Assembly (NCBI RefSeq): GCF_050279675.1
Contig: NZ_JBNNUK010000022.1
Coordinates: 1 to 54,687, forward strand
Source: Viridibacillus sp050279675
GTDB taxonomy: Bacteria > Bacillota > Bacilli > Bacillales_A > Planococcaceae
Direction of reading: 5' to 3'
DNA: 54,687 nucleotides
A program made the translations under genes and the position numbers. Positions 25,230 through 34,405 of the stretch are shown here, piece after piece (the first letter of the stretch is position 1; each line of letters begins with the position of its first letter). The notes beneath the pieces were generated by a model. That model saw nothing but the letters and a program-made list of their open reading frames with translations, ran no database searches and was not told the origin of the DNA.

Positions 25230-28200
25230 TTACTCAGCAACAGGTGCAGATTCTTCCCTTTTTGCAGTCGGCAAAAGTTTCATAATAGCTTCTAAAATAT
25301 CAAACGGTAATTGTTTTTCCATTTTACGCTCATCTATTGTAAGTAATAGTTGTTGCCCATCCATCCGGAAGCCCACAGCCCGCCCGAACTTCAATGATTC
25401 TGAGACAACTTTTGCGCCATCTATATTCGCTGTACCCTGCTCTGAAATTTGAATAGTAATTACTTTATTCATTTCCTTAATTGAAGTGACTCCTGCTTCT
25501 TTCGCCCAAACTTTCATTCGCGCAATACGTAATAATCGTTCGGTTTCAAAAGGTATATCACCAAATCGATCTTGCAATTCATCAATGATTTCTAGATAGT
25601 CATCTTCATTTTCCATCGCTTTTACACGTTTATACATTTGAATTTTTTGATAGCCATCTGGAATATATTGATCCGGAATGTATGCGTCATACGGTAAAAT
25701 TATTTCAATTTCAGGTATGTTTTCTTTTTTCGTACCACTACGTCGTTCTTCTATTGCTTCTTCAAGCATTTGTGAGTACAAATCAAATCCGACAGAATCG
25801 ATGAAGCCATGTTGTTGAGAGCCAAGTAAATTCCCTGCACCCCGAATTGATAGATCACGCATGGCAATTTTAAACCCAGAGCCAAGTTCAGTAAATTCTT
25901 TAATCGCTTGCAAACGTTGCTCCGCTACCTCTGTTAGTACTTTATCACGTTGATACATGAAATAGGCATAGGCTACTCGATTGGAACGCCCAACACGCCC
26001 TCGTAATTGATAAAGCTGTGATAAACCCATGCGATCCGCATTGTGTACAATTAATGTATTCACATTTGGAATATCAATACCTGTTTCAATAATTGTTGTA
26101 GTGACTAACACATCATAATCTCCGTCCAAAAACCCAAGAATAACAGCTTCTAGCTCAGACTCAGTCATTTGGCCATGTGCAAAGCCGACACGCGCTTCAG
26201 GTACGAGCTCTTGAATCTCTTGTACCTTTTTCGCCATATCTTCAACACGATTATATAAATAGAACGTCTGCCCACCGCGTGACATTTCACGCTCAATAGC
26301 TTCACGCACAAGCGCACCACTATGCTCCATGACATACGTTTGAACTGGGAAGCGATTTGCAGGTGGTGTTTCGATAACAGATAAATCACGGACACCAACC
26401 ATCGACATATGTAATGTACGAGGTATTGGTGTTGCTGTTAATGTTAATACATCAACGTTCGTTTTTAATTGTTTGATCTTTTCTTTATGCGTCACACCAA
26501 ATCGTTGTTCTTCATCGACTACGAGTAATCCTAAATCACGATACACCACGTCTTTAGATAAGAGACGATGTGTACCGACAACAACATCTATCGTGCCGTC
26601 TTTTAATCCTTTTAGTGTTTCTGCTTGTTGTTTTTTTGTACGGAAGCGGCTAAGTAAACCAATAGAAACTGCCTGCTCTTGGAAACGTTCTACCATTGTT
26701 TCATAATGTTGCTGAGCTAAAATGGTTGTCGGTACAAGGAAAGCTACTTGCTTACCGTCCATAATTGCTTTAAAGGCTGCACGAATGGCAACCTCAGTTT
26801 TACCATAACCAACATCACCACAGACAAGCCGATCCATTGGGCGCTCACGTTCCATATCGTGTTTGACCTCACGAATAGAACGTAACTGATCTTCTGTTTC
26901 CTCAAAGGGAAACGCCGATTCAAATGTGCGTTGTTCATCGCCATCCGGAGTAAAGGCAAAACCTTTTTCAGCTTCGCGTTTTGCATATAGTTTGATTAAA
27001 TCATCGGCAATATCTTGCACTGCAGATGACACTTTACTTTTCGCACGTTTCCACTCTGCTCCACCTAGCTTATGTAGCTTCGGTTCACGTTCTTCAGAAG
27101 CAACGTATTTTTGGATTAAATCAATTTGATCGACTGGTACGAATAATTTATCGTCTGCTCGGTAGCGGATGTGCAAATAATCTTTATGTGACCCTTTTAC
27201 TTCTAAAGTTTCGATACCGATATATTTCCCAATACCGTGGTGAATATGAACGACGTAATCTCCAGGTTTGATTTCGGTATAACTTTTTATACGCTCGGCA
27301 TTTGTCATTTTTTGAGGGCGCGATTTCTTTTTTTGCTTTTGTTTAAATAGCTCCTCTTCCGTAACAATTGCTAAACGCTGTAATGGAAGTTCAAAACCAG
27401 CTGTCAATGCACCTTCAATTGCATAAACGCCCGCTCCATTCGGTTGCCCAAGTTGTATATGAATATCGTAATCATCCAGCACTGTTTGCATTTTTCGTAG
27501 ACGGTCTTTACCTTCCGCCACAAAGAGCACCGTAAATTTCCCTTGCTCCCATCGCTCCATCTCATTTTTCAATAGAGGTATTTGCGCATGAAAATGTTGC
27601 ATTGGTTTGCACGAGAAACTTGTAGTTTTCTTAAACTGCACCCCAGAAAATGCACGTGTAAATAGAGCAAAAAATAGTTTCGGTTGTTTTAGCATCGCTA
27701 AAATTTCTTTTAGTGAATATGAAGGTTTCACGGCATGCACCATTTTCCCTTCTTCTAGGAGGCTCAAGAACCATTCTTTCTCTTCTTTCTCCCACGCATC
27801 CATTACTTCTTGTACTCTTCCTAATTCATCAAATACAACGAGAGCATTTTGGGCAAAATAATCACCTAAATAAGATGGCTTATCATATAAAAGCGAGCCA
27901 TACTTATTGGCGTAATTAGGTAAGTTACCTTGCTTTAGCATTTCAATATCAGCTTGGATATTTTGATAGAGTGCTTCTTTAACATCTTGCGCTTTCACTT
28001 TACGTAAGCTTTCTGCCAATGCATTCTCAAGTTTTTCAGCCAGTATTACTCTATCTGCTTGCGTTAAAACGAATTCTGTCGCAGGCAAAATACGTACCTC
28101 TTGTAGTTTATCAATTGAACGCTGATCATCAGCTGAAAATGTTCGTATTGAGTCTACTTCTGTATCAAACAATTCAATACGCACTGGCACTTCCATATAA

Positions 28201-28757
28201 GGTGGATAAATATCTAAGATACCCCCACGTAATGCAAATTCTCCTGGTGTTGTCACCATCTGACCACGTGTATAGCCCATAACAATAAGCTGATTCAACC
28301 AAGCTTCTACATCGACATCGGCACCGATTGCCGTTTGAAGACGTAAATTAAGCCATTGCTCTTTTGGGGACATCATTTTACGTAGACCTGCTACTGGAAT
28401 AATGTAAATTCCTTTTTGTTCATGTAACATATGGTCAATTGTTTCAATTCTTTGCGCTCTTAACTCAGGACTTGCTATCGACATATCAGCTGCGATAAAT
28501 TCATCAGCTGGATAATAATGCACAAGTTCCTCGCCCATTAACTTCACTAAATCATCATACATTTTCTGCGCCTGTAATAGATTTGGCGAGATGATATACA
28601 CTGGTTTTTCTATAGCCCCATAAATCGTATCTAAAAAAGCCGGACGCGCACTCCCAGAAAGGCCTGTAATTAACTGAGGACCATTATCTTGCTGCAAATC
28701 TTCCAATAATTTTGTTATATGCATATCTTGAGAGAACAATTTACGTAATATCTCCAA
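25230..28757 (-). CDS. mfd: Transcription-repair coupling factor
   Basis: Mfd displaces RNA polymerase stalled at lesions and recruits UvrA. The product is about 1175 residues, the usual length, with an N-terminal UvrB-like module, the RNA-polymerase-interacting (CarD-like) domain (about 485-565; PGDYVVHIHHGIGKYIG), the RecG-like helicase core (Walker A GDVGYGKT, Walker B DEEQ, QLRGRVGRS) and the C-terminal TRCF domain. I prefer the TTG at 28757, 5-6 bases after AGAGGG; another TTG seven codons upstream is open but poorly placed. Confidence 0.95.
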   Translation of the reverse strand: MEILRKLFSQDMHITKLLEDLQQDNGPQLITGLSGSARPAFLDTIYGAIEKPVYIISPNLLQAQKMYDDLVKLMGEELVHYYPADEFIAADMSIASPELRAQRIETIDHMLHEQKGIYIIPVAGLRKMMSPKEQWLNLRLQTAIGADVDVEAWLNQLIVMGYTRGQMVTTPGEFALRGGILDIYPPYMEVPVRIELFDTEVDSIRTFSADDQRSIDKLQEVRILPATEFVLTQADRVILAEKLENALAESLRKVKAQDVKEALYQNIQADIEMLKQGNLPNYANKYGSLLYDKPSYLGDYFAQNALVVFDELGRVQEVMDAWEKEEKEWFLSLLEEGKMVHAVKPSYSLKEILAMLKQPKLFFALFTRAFSGVQFKKTTSFSCKPMQHFHAQIPLLKNEMERWEQGKFTVLFVAEGKDRLRKMQTVLDDYDIHIQLGQPNGAGVYAIEGALTAGFELPLQRLAIVTEEELFKQKQKKKSRPQKMTNAERIKSYTEIKPGDYVVHIHHGIGKYIGIETLEVKGSHKDYLHIRYRADDKLFVPVDQIDLIQKYVASEEREPKLHKLGGAEWKRAKSKVSSAVQDIADDLIKLYAKREAEKGFAFTPDGDEQRTFESAFPFEETEDQLRSIREVKHDMERERPMDRLVCGDVGYGKTEVAIRAAFKAIMDGKQVAFLVPTTILAQQHYETMVERFQEQAVSIGLLSRFRTKKQQAETLKGLKDGTIDVVVGTHRLLSKDVVYRDLGLLVVDEEQRFGVTHKEKIKQLKTNVDVLTLTATPIPRTLHMSMVGVRDLSVIETPPANRFPVQTYVMEHSGALVREAIEREMSRGGQTFYLYNRVEDMAKKVQEIQELVPEARVGFAHGQMTESELEAVILGFLDGDYDVLVTTTIIETGIDIPNVNTLIVHNADRMGLSQLYQLRGRVGRSNRVAYAYFMYQRDKVLTEVAEQRLQAIKEFTELGSGFKIAMRDLSIRGAGNLLGSQQHGFIDSVGFDLYSQMLEEAIEERRSGTKKENIPEIEIILPYDAYIPDQYIPDGYQKIQMYKRVKAMENEDDYLEIIDELQDRFGDIPFETERLLRIARMKVWAKEAGVTSIKEMNKVITIQISEQGTANIDGAKVVSESLKFGRAVGFRMDGQQLLLTIDERKMEKQLPFDILEAIMKLLPTAKREESAPVAE

Positions 28758-28863
28758 ATAAAGCCCTCTTTCCTTCAAAAAAATATAATGAACCTATTTG
28801 CTCTATCTATATTTTACGAGTAAATAGTCTATCTATTTCATATTCCTTTTCATTCTTATACAG

Positions 28864-28895
28864 AAAAAGGCCTTGGACGCATTGCGCGCCAAAGC
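28864..28895 (-). terminator. fin terminator
   Basis: CTTTGG and CCAAGG, with inner GCGC/GCG pairs, form a hairpin ended by GGCCUUUUUC on the minus strand. It starts within about ten bases of the fin stop and may insulate mfd from fin. Confidence 0.6.
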
Positions 28896-28903
28896 ATCCT
28901 TCA

Positions 28904-29131
28904 TTATTGTAGCCATTTTTTTAACGCGTAATAGTCTGGAAATTGTTTTAAAGATTCTTCACAGTGCTCACAAATACAATCGACCGTTGTATCTCCATTA
29001 TGGTCTTTATGAATGTATTGTTCTGCCTCTTCTTCATTTAATTGATGTAACTTACGGACACTTTCCTCTGAATCGAAAGGCAGTAGCCCAACCTCAGTTT
29101 CACAGTGCCGACAGCGATAATGAATTGCCAT
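28904..29131 (-). CDS. fin: Anti-sigma-F factor Fin
   Basis: Fin (YabK) inhibits sigma-F in the forespore and eases the change to sigma-G. The 75-residue product has the family start MAIHYRCRHCETEVG and the zinc-type cysteines Cys7, Cys10, Cys54 and Cys57 (CICEHC). I chose the ATG at 29131; an ATG three codons upstream lies too close to AGGAGGG. A good sigma-F-type promoter precedes it, and it lies between pth and mfd as in B. subtilis. Confidence 0.92.
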   Translation of the reverse strand: MAIHYRCRHCETEVGLLPFDSEESVRKLHQLNEEEAEQYIHKDHNGDTTVDCICEHCEESLKQFPDYYALKKWLQ

Positions 29132-29155
29132 ATGCAACATGCCCTCCTTTATAAA

Positions 29156-29185
29156 AAGTATAGACAGTCACATAGCAATTTATGC
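29156..29185 (-). promoter_or_regulatory. fin promoter, sigma-F type
   Basis: GCATA (29181-29185) and GTCTATACTT (29156-29165) lie 15 bp apart on the minus strand, in line with the sigma-F consensus (GYWTA and GGNNANANTW). Fin is made under sigma-F and sigma-G in B. subtilis. Confidence 0.55.
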
Positions 29186-29192
29186 TCATTCA

Positions 29193-29750
29193 TTAATTAA
29201 ATTGATTCATAACATCTATAAACGGCTTGTTCAGTGCATACTCACAAGCATCCGCCGCTTTTTCAAAAGCATCTTGCATTACAGGTTGGTCTTCCTTCGA
29301 AAATCTTGCAAGAACATAATCCGAAACCTTCATACCAGCAGGTGGGCGGCTAATACCAATACGAATACGGTTAAAGTTTTGAGTACCTAAATGCTGGATT
29401 AATGATTTTATACCGTTATGACCACCCGCACTGCCTTTTTGACGCAAACGTAATTTTCCTTTATCCAAATCTAAATCATCATATATAACAATGATATCCT
29501 CCACATCAATATCAAAATAATCCATGATTGGACCTACACATTCACCAGAAATATTCATATACGTAAGTGGCTTCAATAGCATTACTTTGCCTTCTGGGCG
29601 GTGGATAGTACCGTACATACCATTAAATTTTGATTGATTTAATGATACACCCCACTTTGCTGCTAATATGTCGATGGTATCAAAACCGACATTGTGATGC
29701 GTATGTTCATATGTTTTGCCCGGATTGCCGAGACCAATTATTAGTTTCAT
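29193..29750 (-). CDS. pth: Peptidyl-tRNA hydrolase
   Basis: Pth (SpoVC) releases peptides from prematurely dropped peptidyl-tRNA. The 185-residue product has GLGNPGKTYEHTHHNVGFD (6-24; Asn9 and His19 are the likely catalytic pair), VIYDDLDL supplying the aspartate, and GSAGGHNGIKS. The start and length match the family. In B. subtilis rplY (ctc) lies directly upstream; here the dlt operon is inserted between them. Confidence 0.95.
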   Translation of the reverse strand: MKLIIGLGNPGKTYEHTHHNVGFDTIDILAAKWGVSLNQSKFNGMYGTIHRPEGKVMLLKPLTYMNISGECVGPIMDYFDIDVEDIIVIYDDLDLDKGKLRLRQKGSAGGHNGIKSLIQHLGTQNFNRIRIGISRPPAGMKVSDYVLARFSKEDQPVMQDAFEKAADACEYALNKPFIDVMNQFN

Positions 29751-29852
29751 AATAGCATCTTCCTTTTCTGCCTAATCCATGCTATTTTATCACATACCGT
29801 TGGATATTATGAAAAAATGCAATTATTAGTGGTTTTTCGACTTTTTCCTAAG

Positions 29853-29890
29853 AAAAAAATCGCTCTATCATAAAATGATAAAGCGATTTT
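29853..29890. terminator. dlt operon terminator
   Basis: AAAATCGCTCTATCA (29856-29870) pairs with TGATAAAGCGATTTT (29876-29890), nearly perfectly. On the minus strand a long U-run follows. It starts 11 bases after the dltD stop and separates the operon from pth. Confidence 0.85.
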
Positions 29891-29900
29891 CTCTATTCGA

Positions 29901-31076
29901 CTATTGTTTCCAATAATCGGCCATTTCTCGGTCGAGATATACCCAACCTTTCCAAGAAATATGAATTGTATCACTAATAAAATGCGGCTCGTACTCGTAA
30001 CCAGTAAAATCAACAAGTGGGAAACCAGCACTTTGCACCTGCTTATTAATTTTCGTATAATACTCTTCTCGACGTTCTTGTGGGAACCCTGCATAATCGT
30101 ACCATTTTCCATTTACAGGAATAGATACAAACATTGGCTTAGCACCCGCATCCTTTAATACATCCAAGACCATTTGAAAATCTTCATACTCCGGTGACTC
30201 TGTGTAGCTTTCTTTTTTACGGAAGCCTTTAAGTTCATCTAACTTGAACTCAATCATCTTTTTATAATATTTATCGTTAATAGATAAATCATTTGTTGTA
30301 ATTCGCTGACTACCATATTCATCCGCATACTTCGTCAACTGCTCAAAAGATTTTCCAGCAACCATGTCTGGATTTGCATGCAATTTTTCACGCGGCTTTG
30401 CCATGATGGAGTAGTACAAATCTTTTTTCTCCATTAACTTTTTATTTATTAAAGCTACTGGTTTTGCTAAAGCTGCTTTTATTGGATACTTTGCACCATC
30501 TGTTACTTCATTTTCATAAATTGTTGATAAAACAAAGTCTCTTTGTACAGTATCAAACTGCAAAAGACGCTCCATTGCTTTTTTCTTCAACTGAGGATCC
30601 ATCTTATTATTCAACGCTAAATCGTAAGACTGCAACATAGAATAGTTAGGTGAGAAATGGAATTCATCAACACCTGTTTCTGTAAACCATTGCGGTGAAA
30701 TAATAAATACCAATTTCTTATTTTTTAAATTTCCCTCTTGCGCTGCAAAATTCAAAAAATGATGAATCGATTGCGTACCACCACGACCATTTAAATACGT
30801 CGTAAAGCCTTCATCATTCGCTTCAAAATAGTTATATGGATGAAATGGATCAAAGCGATTCAACTCAGATGAGCCATAGATTGGGAACATATTCGGCTCT
30901 TGTAGTAAACGATTTTGGAAATACTCCCCTTGGAACATTAGAGGATTCAGAGCTGTTTTGGCATGTTCTACATCTTTGTCTGAGATTAAAAACCCAAGCC
31001 ATTTATTTGGTATAAACAAAAATACTAAAAACAGAATTACCGCAATGATGAGCGGTAAGAAGGCATACTTTCTCAT
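29901..31076 (-). CDS. dltD: D-alanyl-lipoteichoic acid biosynthesis protein DltD
   Basis: DltD is anchored outside the membrane and transfers D-alanine to lipoteichoic acid. The 391-residue protein has one N-terminal membrane segment (about 5-24), a GSSEL nucleophile motif (68-72, Ser70 likely catalytic) and a C-terminal DTIHISWKGW with the catalytic Asp-His pair. The frame is intact. It overlaps dltC by 4 bases and is the last gene of the operon. Confidence 0.95.
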   Translation of the reverse strand: MRKYAFLPLIIAVILFLVFLFIPNKWLGFLISDKDVEHAKTALNPLMFQGEYFQNRLLQEPNMFPIYGSSELNRFDPFHPYNYFEANDEGFTTYLNGRGGTQSIHHFLNFAAQEGNLKNKKLVFIISPQWFTETGVDEFHFSPNYSMLQSYDLALNNKMDPQLKKKAMERLLQFDTVQRDFVLSTIYENEVTDGAKYPIKAALAKPVALINKKLMEKKDLYYSIMAKPREKLHANPDMVAGKSFEQLTKYADEYGSQRITTNDLSINDKYYKKMIEFKLDELKGFRKKESYTESPEYEDFQMVLDVLKDAGAKPMFVSIPVNGKWYDYAGFPQERREEYYTKINKQVQSAGFPLVDFTGYEYEPHFISDTIHISWKGWVYLDREMADYWKQ

Positions 31077-31306
31077 ACACGCTCAGCTAACTGCTCTGCG
31101 ATACGATTCGGTGTATTCCACTCCTCGCGCGTAAACTCTGTAATCGATACTGAAATACCAAACTTTTCTTCTACTTCAACTAGAAACGTAATGATACCAA
31201 ACGAATCTAGTAAACCTTCTTCAAATAAATCGATATCAGGTTGCTCTACAACAACATCTTCCTGACATACCTCTGCTAATAATTCATATACTTTTTGTTT
31301 TTCCAT
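31073..31306 (-). CDS. dltC: D-alanine carrier protein DltC
   Basis: A 77-residue acyl-carrier-like protein that carries D-alanine as a thioester on phosphopantetheine. Ser35 in LLDSFG is the attachment site. The high acidity and four-helix length fit the family. DltA loads it and DltB receives from it. It lies 18 bases after dltB with a GGAG-like ribosome site. Confidence 0.95.
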   Translation of the reverse strand: MEKQKVYELLAEVCQEDVVVEQPDIDLFEEGLLDSFGIITFLVEVEEKFGISVSITEFTREEWNTPNRIAEQLAERV

Positions 31307-31323
31307 CTTAATCTAACTCCTTA

Positions 31324-32493
31324 TTATTTAAATAGTTGTCCAGAGAAAATATAAAATCCAAAGCAAATAAAGTTAAATGTTATAAACACGGATACAACAT
31401 GTGTCCATTTATTTTTCGGCCATAGTTTATGTTTTCGATTCCATCTGTCGAAGTAATCATATCCTATGATTAAGGCTGCTTGGTACAAGCCATAAATAAT
31501 AAAATGCCATTCTAGCCCATGCCAAACACCCATTATAAAGAATAATAGGAAATAACCAATATTAGAAACTGTATAGCGATTTTTAATCCACTTTTTCTTT
31601 GTCATCCAAAATACAAAACGCATATATACATAGTCTCTAAACCAGAATGATAGACTCATATGCCAACGATTCCAAAAGTCTTTAATATTTTTACTAATGA
31701 AAGGCATATTGAAGTTTTCTGGTGTTTTAACTCCCATTAAATAACTTACTCCTATAGCAAAGGCGCTATAGCCGGCAAAGTCGAAAAATAAATAAAAGCT
31801 GTAAGCATACATATAAGCAACGTTAGCCCAAAATGGTGAATGAATATAAGTTGCGTGGTCTGGTAAGTACACAAGAATTTTGTTGTAAATTAAAAATGCT
31901 AAAATAAATTTGTATAAGAACCCTCGGAAAATACTATTAATCCCTAAATATAAAAGCTCTTTATACTCCTCTTTTGAAAAGGTCTTATTAACATCCTTCT
32001 CAAATCTTCTCCAACGATCAATTGGACCTGATGAGACAGTCGGGAAAAATAGTAGGAAGTAAATAAGCTCACCAATCGGTAGTGTCTGCTTCTTCATCAA
32101 GCCGTCACGTGTTTCAATAACTATCTGTACAGACTTAAATGTAATATAAGAAACACCAAGGAATCCAAATATATGATTCAAACCAAGTAATGGTAATACT
32201 TTTACAAGCACTAATGGTAATATCGCTAATACAACCATCATACAGAATACAACTGTATTATTACGTTCTTTTCTATAATGATGGTAACCTTTAATTAAAA
32301 CAATTTGAAAAATCGTAAACAAAATAATAGATATTGCACCGGTCTTCGAATTCCCAAAGATGACGGCCAATATAACAATAGACACAAGCATATTATAAAT
32401 TTTTGATGATTTACCTAATAACCCAAGAATGATAGTAGGTAAAAGAAGGATACCGATTAGAAAGAAAAATATAAACGAGCCATATGGAATCAT
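31324..32493 (-). CDS. dltB: D-alanyl transfer protein DltB (MBOAT family)
   Basis: A multi-span membrane O-acyltransferase that takes D-alanine from DltC and passes it across the membrane. The 389-residue protein has about ten hydrophobic segments and the MBOAT signature with His325 in MGVWHGLEWH; the preceding WNRWHMSLSFWFRDY (274-288) includes conserved His278. It overlaps dltA by 4 bases (ATGA), so translation is coupled. Confidence 0.95.
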   Translation of the reverse strand: MIPYGSFIFFFLIGILLLPTIILGLLGKSSKIYNMLVSIVILAVIFGNSKTGAISIILFTIFQIVLIKGYHHYRKERNNTVVFCMMVVLAILPLVLVKVLPLLGLNHIFGFLGVSYITFKSVQIVIETRDGLMKKQTLPIGELIYFLLFFPTVSSGPIDRWRRFEKDVNKTFSKEEYKELLYLGINSIFRGFLYKFILAFLIYNKILVYLPDHATYIHSPFWANVAYMYAYSFYLFFDFAGYSAFAIGVSYLMGVKTPENFNMPFISKNIKDFWNRWHMSLSFWFRDYVYMRFVFWMTKKKWIKNRYTVSNIGYFLLFFIMGVWHGLEWHFIIYGLYQAALIIGYDYFDRWNRKHKLWPKNKWTHVVSVFITFNFICFGFYIFSGQLFK

Positions 32494-34010
32494 ACCATAA
32501 CCTCAGCTATTATTTGTTTTCGATTTATTTTACCATTAGATGTCATAGGTAATTGATCACAATAATTAAATTTTCTCGGAATCATATATGCTGGCAAACC
32601 TTTTGCTAGTTCTTTTTTTATAACGCTTGATAATTGATATTCTTTTTCAAAAGAGTGTTCTTTAGGCACGATGTATGCTGCTAAAAAATCAATAGCCTCA
32701 TTTTTATAAACCGGTACGACTACACATGAATCTACATACTGGCATTGTAATAAATGGTTTTCGATTTCTTCGATTTCCATTCTATAGCCATGAACCTTCA
32801 CTTGGAAATCTGCACGTCCACTATAGAAATGTAACCCTTTTTTCTGATATCCAACATCACCTGTACGATACGCTTGTTGCCCTTTATATTCAAAAAAGGC
32901 TTTTTCAGTTAATGTTTCTTCTCCTAAATACCCTTTACTAACACTCGGTCCAACAATAATCATTTCACCTTTTTCGCCATCAGGTACTATTTGATCATCC
33001 TCATCTATAATAAGCATTTGAGTATCACATTTTATATAACCTATTGGTAAAGAAATATGATCATTTAATAATTCTTTGGTTACTTCTATTGCTGAAACAG
33101 CTACTGTTGCCTCTGTTGGTCCATATGTATTGAAAATGCGTGCGTTCGGGAACAATTTCAATAACTTTTTTGCAACTTCTGTCGGCAATACTTCTCCACA
33201 AAATAGGAAAGTATTTAATGAAGGCAGCATCTCACTAGTAAATTCCGGATTCATTAAACACATTTGTACGAATGATGGAGTGGATGTCCAAACATTTGTT
33301 TTTGACTGTGCTAATTGCCCAAATAAAATCTTAGGATTTGCTATCATCTCTTTTGTAATTGCGAATAACGTAGCACCTGTCGTTAGTGCAGGATAAAGGT
33401 CCATTACCGACAAATCAAATGAAAATGGTGCCTGATTTAAAAATACCTTGCCCTCTGTTATTGGGAAATCTTCATGCATCCAACTAACAAAGCTCTCTAA
33501 ATTTTGAGCTGAAATTTGAACACCTTTAGGATTTCCTGTACTACCTGAGGTATAGATAATATAAAAATTATCATTCTCTTTCACCCAAGTAGATGTTGAT
33601 GATCCATTGGCGTGTTCAGCAACTATATTTGCTAATTGACCTTCAGACATATAAGGAATCGATGACTGCTGAAGTGAATCTCTTTCTAGATTCTCTGTTT
33701 CAATGAGAAATGCTGCACCTGAGCACTTAATAATGTTTTGAATTCGTTCTTTTGGAATTGATACATCCACTGGAATATATGGGTGACCTGATTTTACTAC
33801 TCCTAAAAAGGAGCTAACCATCATGGGTGCCATATGACCATATACTATAATTGGTGCTTTCTTCGGGAGATTTAAAGTGGTTAAATACGCGGCTAATGAT
33901 TCTGACTGTTTCCATAAATCTCCGTAACTTAATGTCGCATCTCCATTTTGAAATGCAATAGAATCGTCATTATTTAAGGCTATATTTTGAATAGCCGAAA
34001 GTATATTCAA
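32490..34010 (-). CDS. dltA: D-alanine--[D-alanyl carrier protein] ligase DltA
   Basis: DltA activates D-alanine with ATP and loads it on DltC. It is an ANL-superfamily adenylating enzyme of 506 residues: P-loop YTSGSTGNPKG (153-163), NTYGPTEATVAVS (A5-like) and the C-terminal subdomain with GRADFQVKVHGYRMEIEEIE and the catalytic lysine in NGKINRKQ. It starts at TTG (34010), 8 bases after AGGAGG; no ATG near by is better placed. It follows dltX by 17 bases. Confidence 0.95.
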   Translation of the reverse strand: MNILSAIQNIALNNDDSIAFQNGDATLSYGDLWKQSESLAAYLTTLNLPKKAPIIVYGHMAPMMVSSFLGVVKSGHPYIPVDVSIPKERIQNIIKCSGAAFLIETENLERDSLQQSSIPYMSEGQLANIVAEHANGSSTSTWVKENDNFYIIYTSGSTGNPKGVQISAQNLESFVSWMHEDFPITEGKVFLNQAPFSFDLSVMDLYPALTTGATLFAITKEMIANPKILFGQLAQSKTNVWTSTPSFVQMCLMNPEFTSEMLPSLNTFLFCGEVLPTEVAKKLLKLFPNARIFNTYGPTEATVAVSAIEVTKELLNDHISLPIGYIKCDTQMLIIDEDDQIVPDGEKGEMIIVGPSVSKGYLGEETLTEKAFFEYKGQQAYRTGDVGYQKKGLHFYSGRADFQVKVHGYRMEIEEIENHLLQCQYVDSCVVVPVYKNEAIDFLAAYIVPKEHSFEKEYQLSSVIKKELAKGLPAYMIPRKFNYCDQLPMTSNGKINRKQIIAEVMV

Positions 34011-34027
34011 TGGGAACCCTCCTAACT

Positions 34028-34174
34028 TTAAAATTCTGTATATATGAATGGACCGGCATTCATATCGTGAAAACCATATAAGAGAACAAGTAAAATGAGA
34101 ATCGCCAAGTAATAAATCGTCCGCATACCCACATACGTTACACTATGATTCCAAAGCTTTCTTACTTTCTCCAT
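34028..34174 (-). CDS. dltX: Teichoic acid D-Ala incorporation-associated protein DltX
   Basis: A 48-residue ORF with one membrane segment (about 20-34, YYLAILILLVLLYGF) and the C-terminal PFIYTEF, close to the FIYNEF ending that marks DltX. DltX precedes dltA in most dlt operons and helps DltD receive D-alanine from DltB. GAGGT lies 7 bases before the ATG. Its small size makes it easy to miss. It is the first gene after the ECF-type promoter. Confidence 0.9.
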   Translation of the reverse strand: MEKVRKLWNHSVTYVGMRTIYYLAILILLVLLYGFHDMNAGPFIYTEF

Positions 34175-34260
34175 CCTGTTTACCTCACATTTCTACAATT
34201 TAATCATTTACGATACACCATTTCATCTATTATTACAATATCATGTCAATACCATTACAT

Positions 34261-34287
34261 TAGACGTAATATAGTAAAAGTTGTTCC
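34261..34287 (-). promoter_or_regulatory. dlt operon promoter, ECF sigma (sigma-X-like) type
   Basis: GGAAC (34283-34287) and CGTCTA (34261-34266) lie 16 bp apart on the minus strand, matching extracytoplasmic-function sigma promoters (AAC, 16-17 bp, CGTC). In B. subtilis sigma-X controls dlt. The predicted start leaves a leader of about 80 bases before dltX. Which ECF factor acts here cannot be told. Confidence 0.6.
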
Positions 34288-34351
34288 TACCCTCAATAAT
34301 AAGAAGACCTAAAGACTACATTTTTTCAAATAAATAGTAGCGAGGGTAAAG

Positions 34352-34395
34352 AAAAAGACTTACCATCCGTATCTATTGATGGTAAGCCTTTTTTT
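34352..34395. terminator. rplY terminator
   Basis: CTTACCATC (34359-34367) pairs with GATGGTAAG (34378-34386); U-rich tracts flank it on both strands. On the minus strand it lies 11 bases past the stop of the full-length rplY frame, and it insulates the dlt operon from prs-rplY. Confidence 0.85.
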
Positions 34396-34405
34396 GAAAT
34401 TTATT

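Noticed and set aside
25230..28757. Several ORFs nested in other frames of mfd
   Set aside because: They overlap conserved helicase motifs, lack ribosome sites and are lysine/serine-rich frame shadows.
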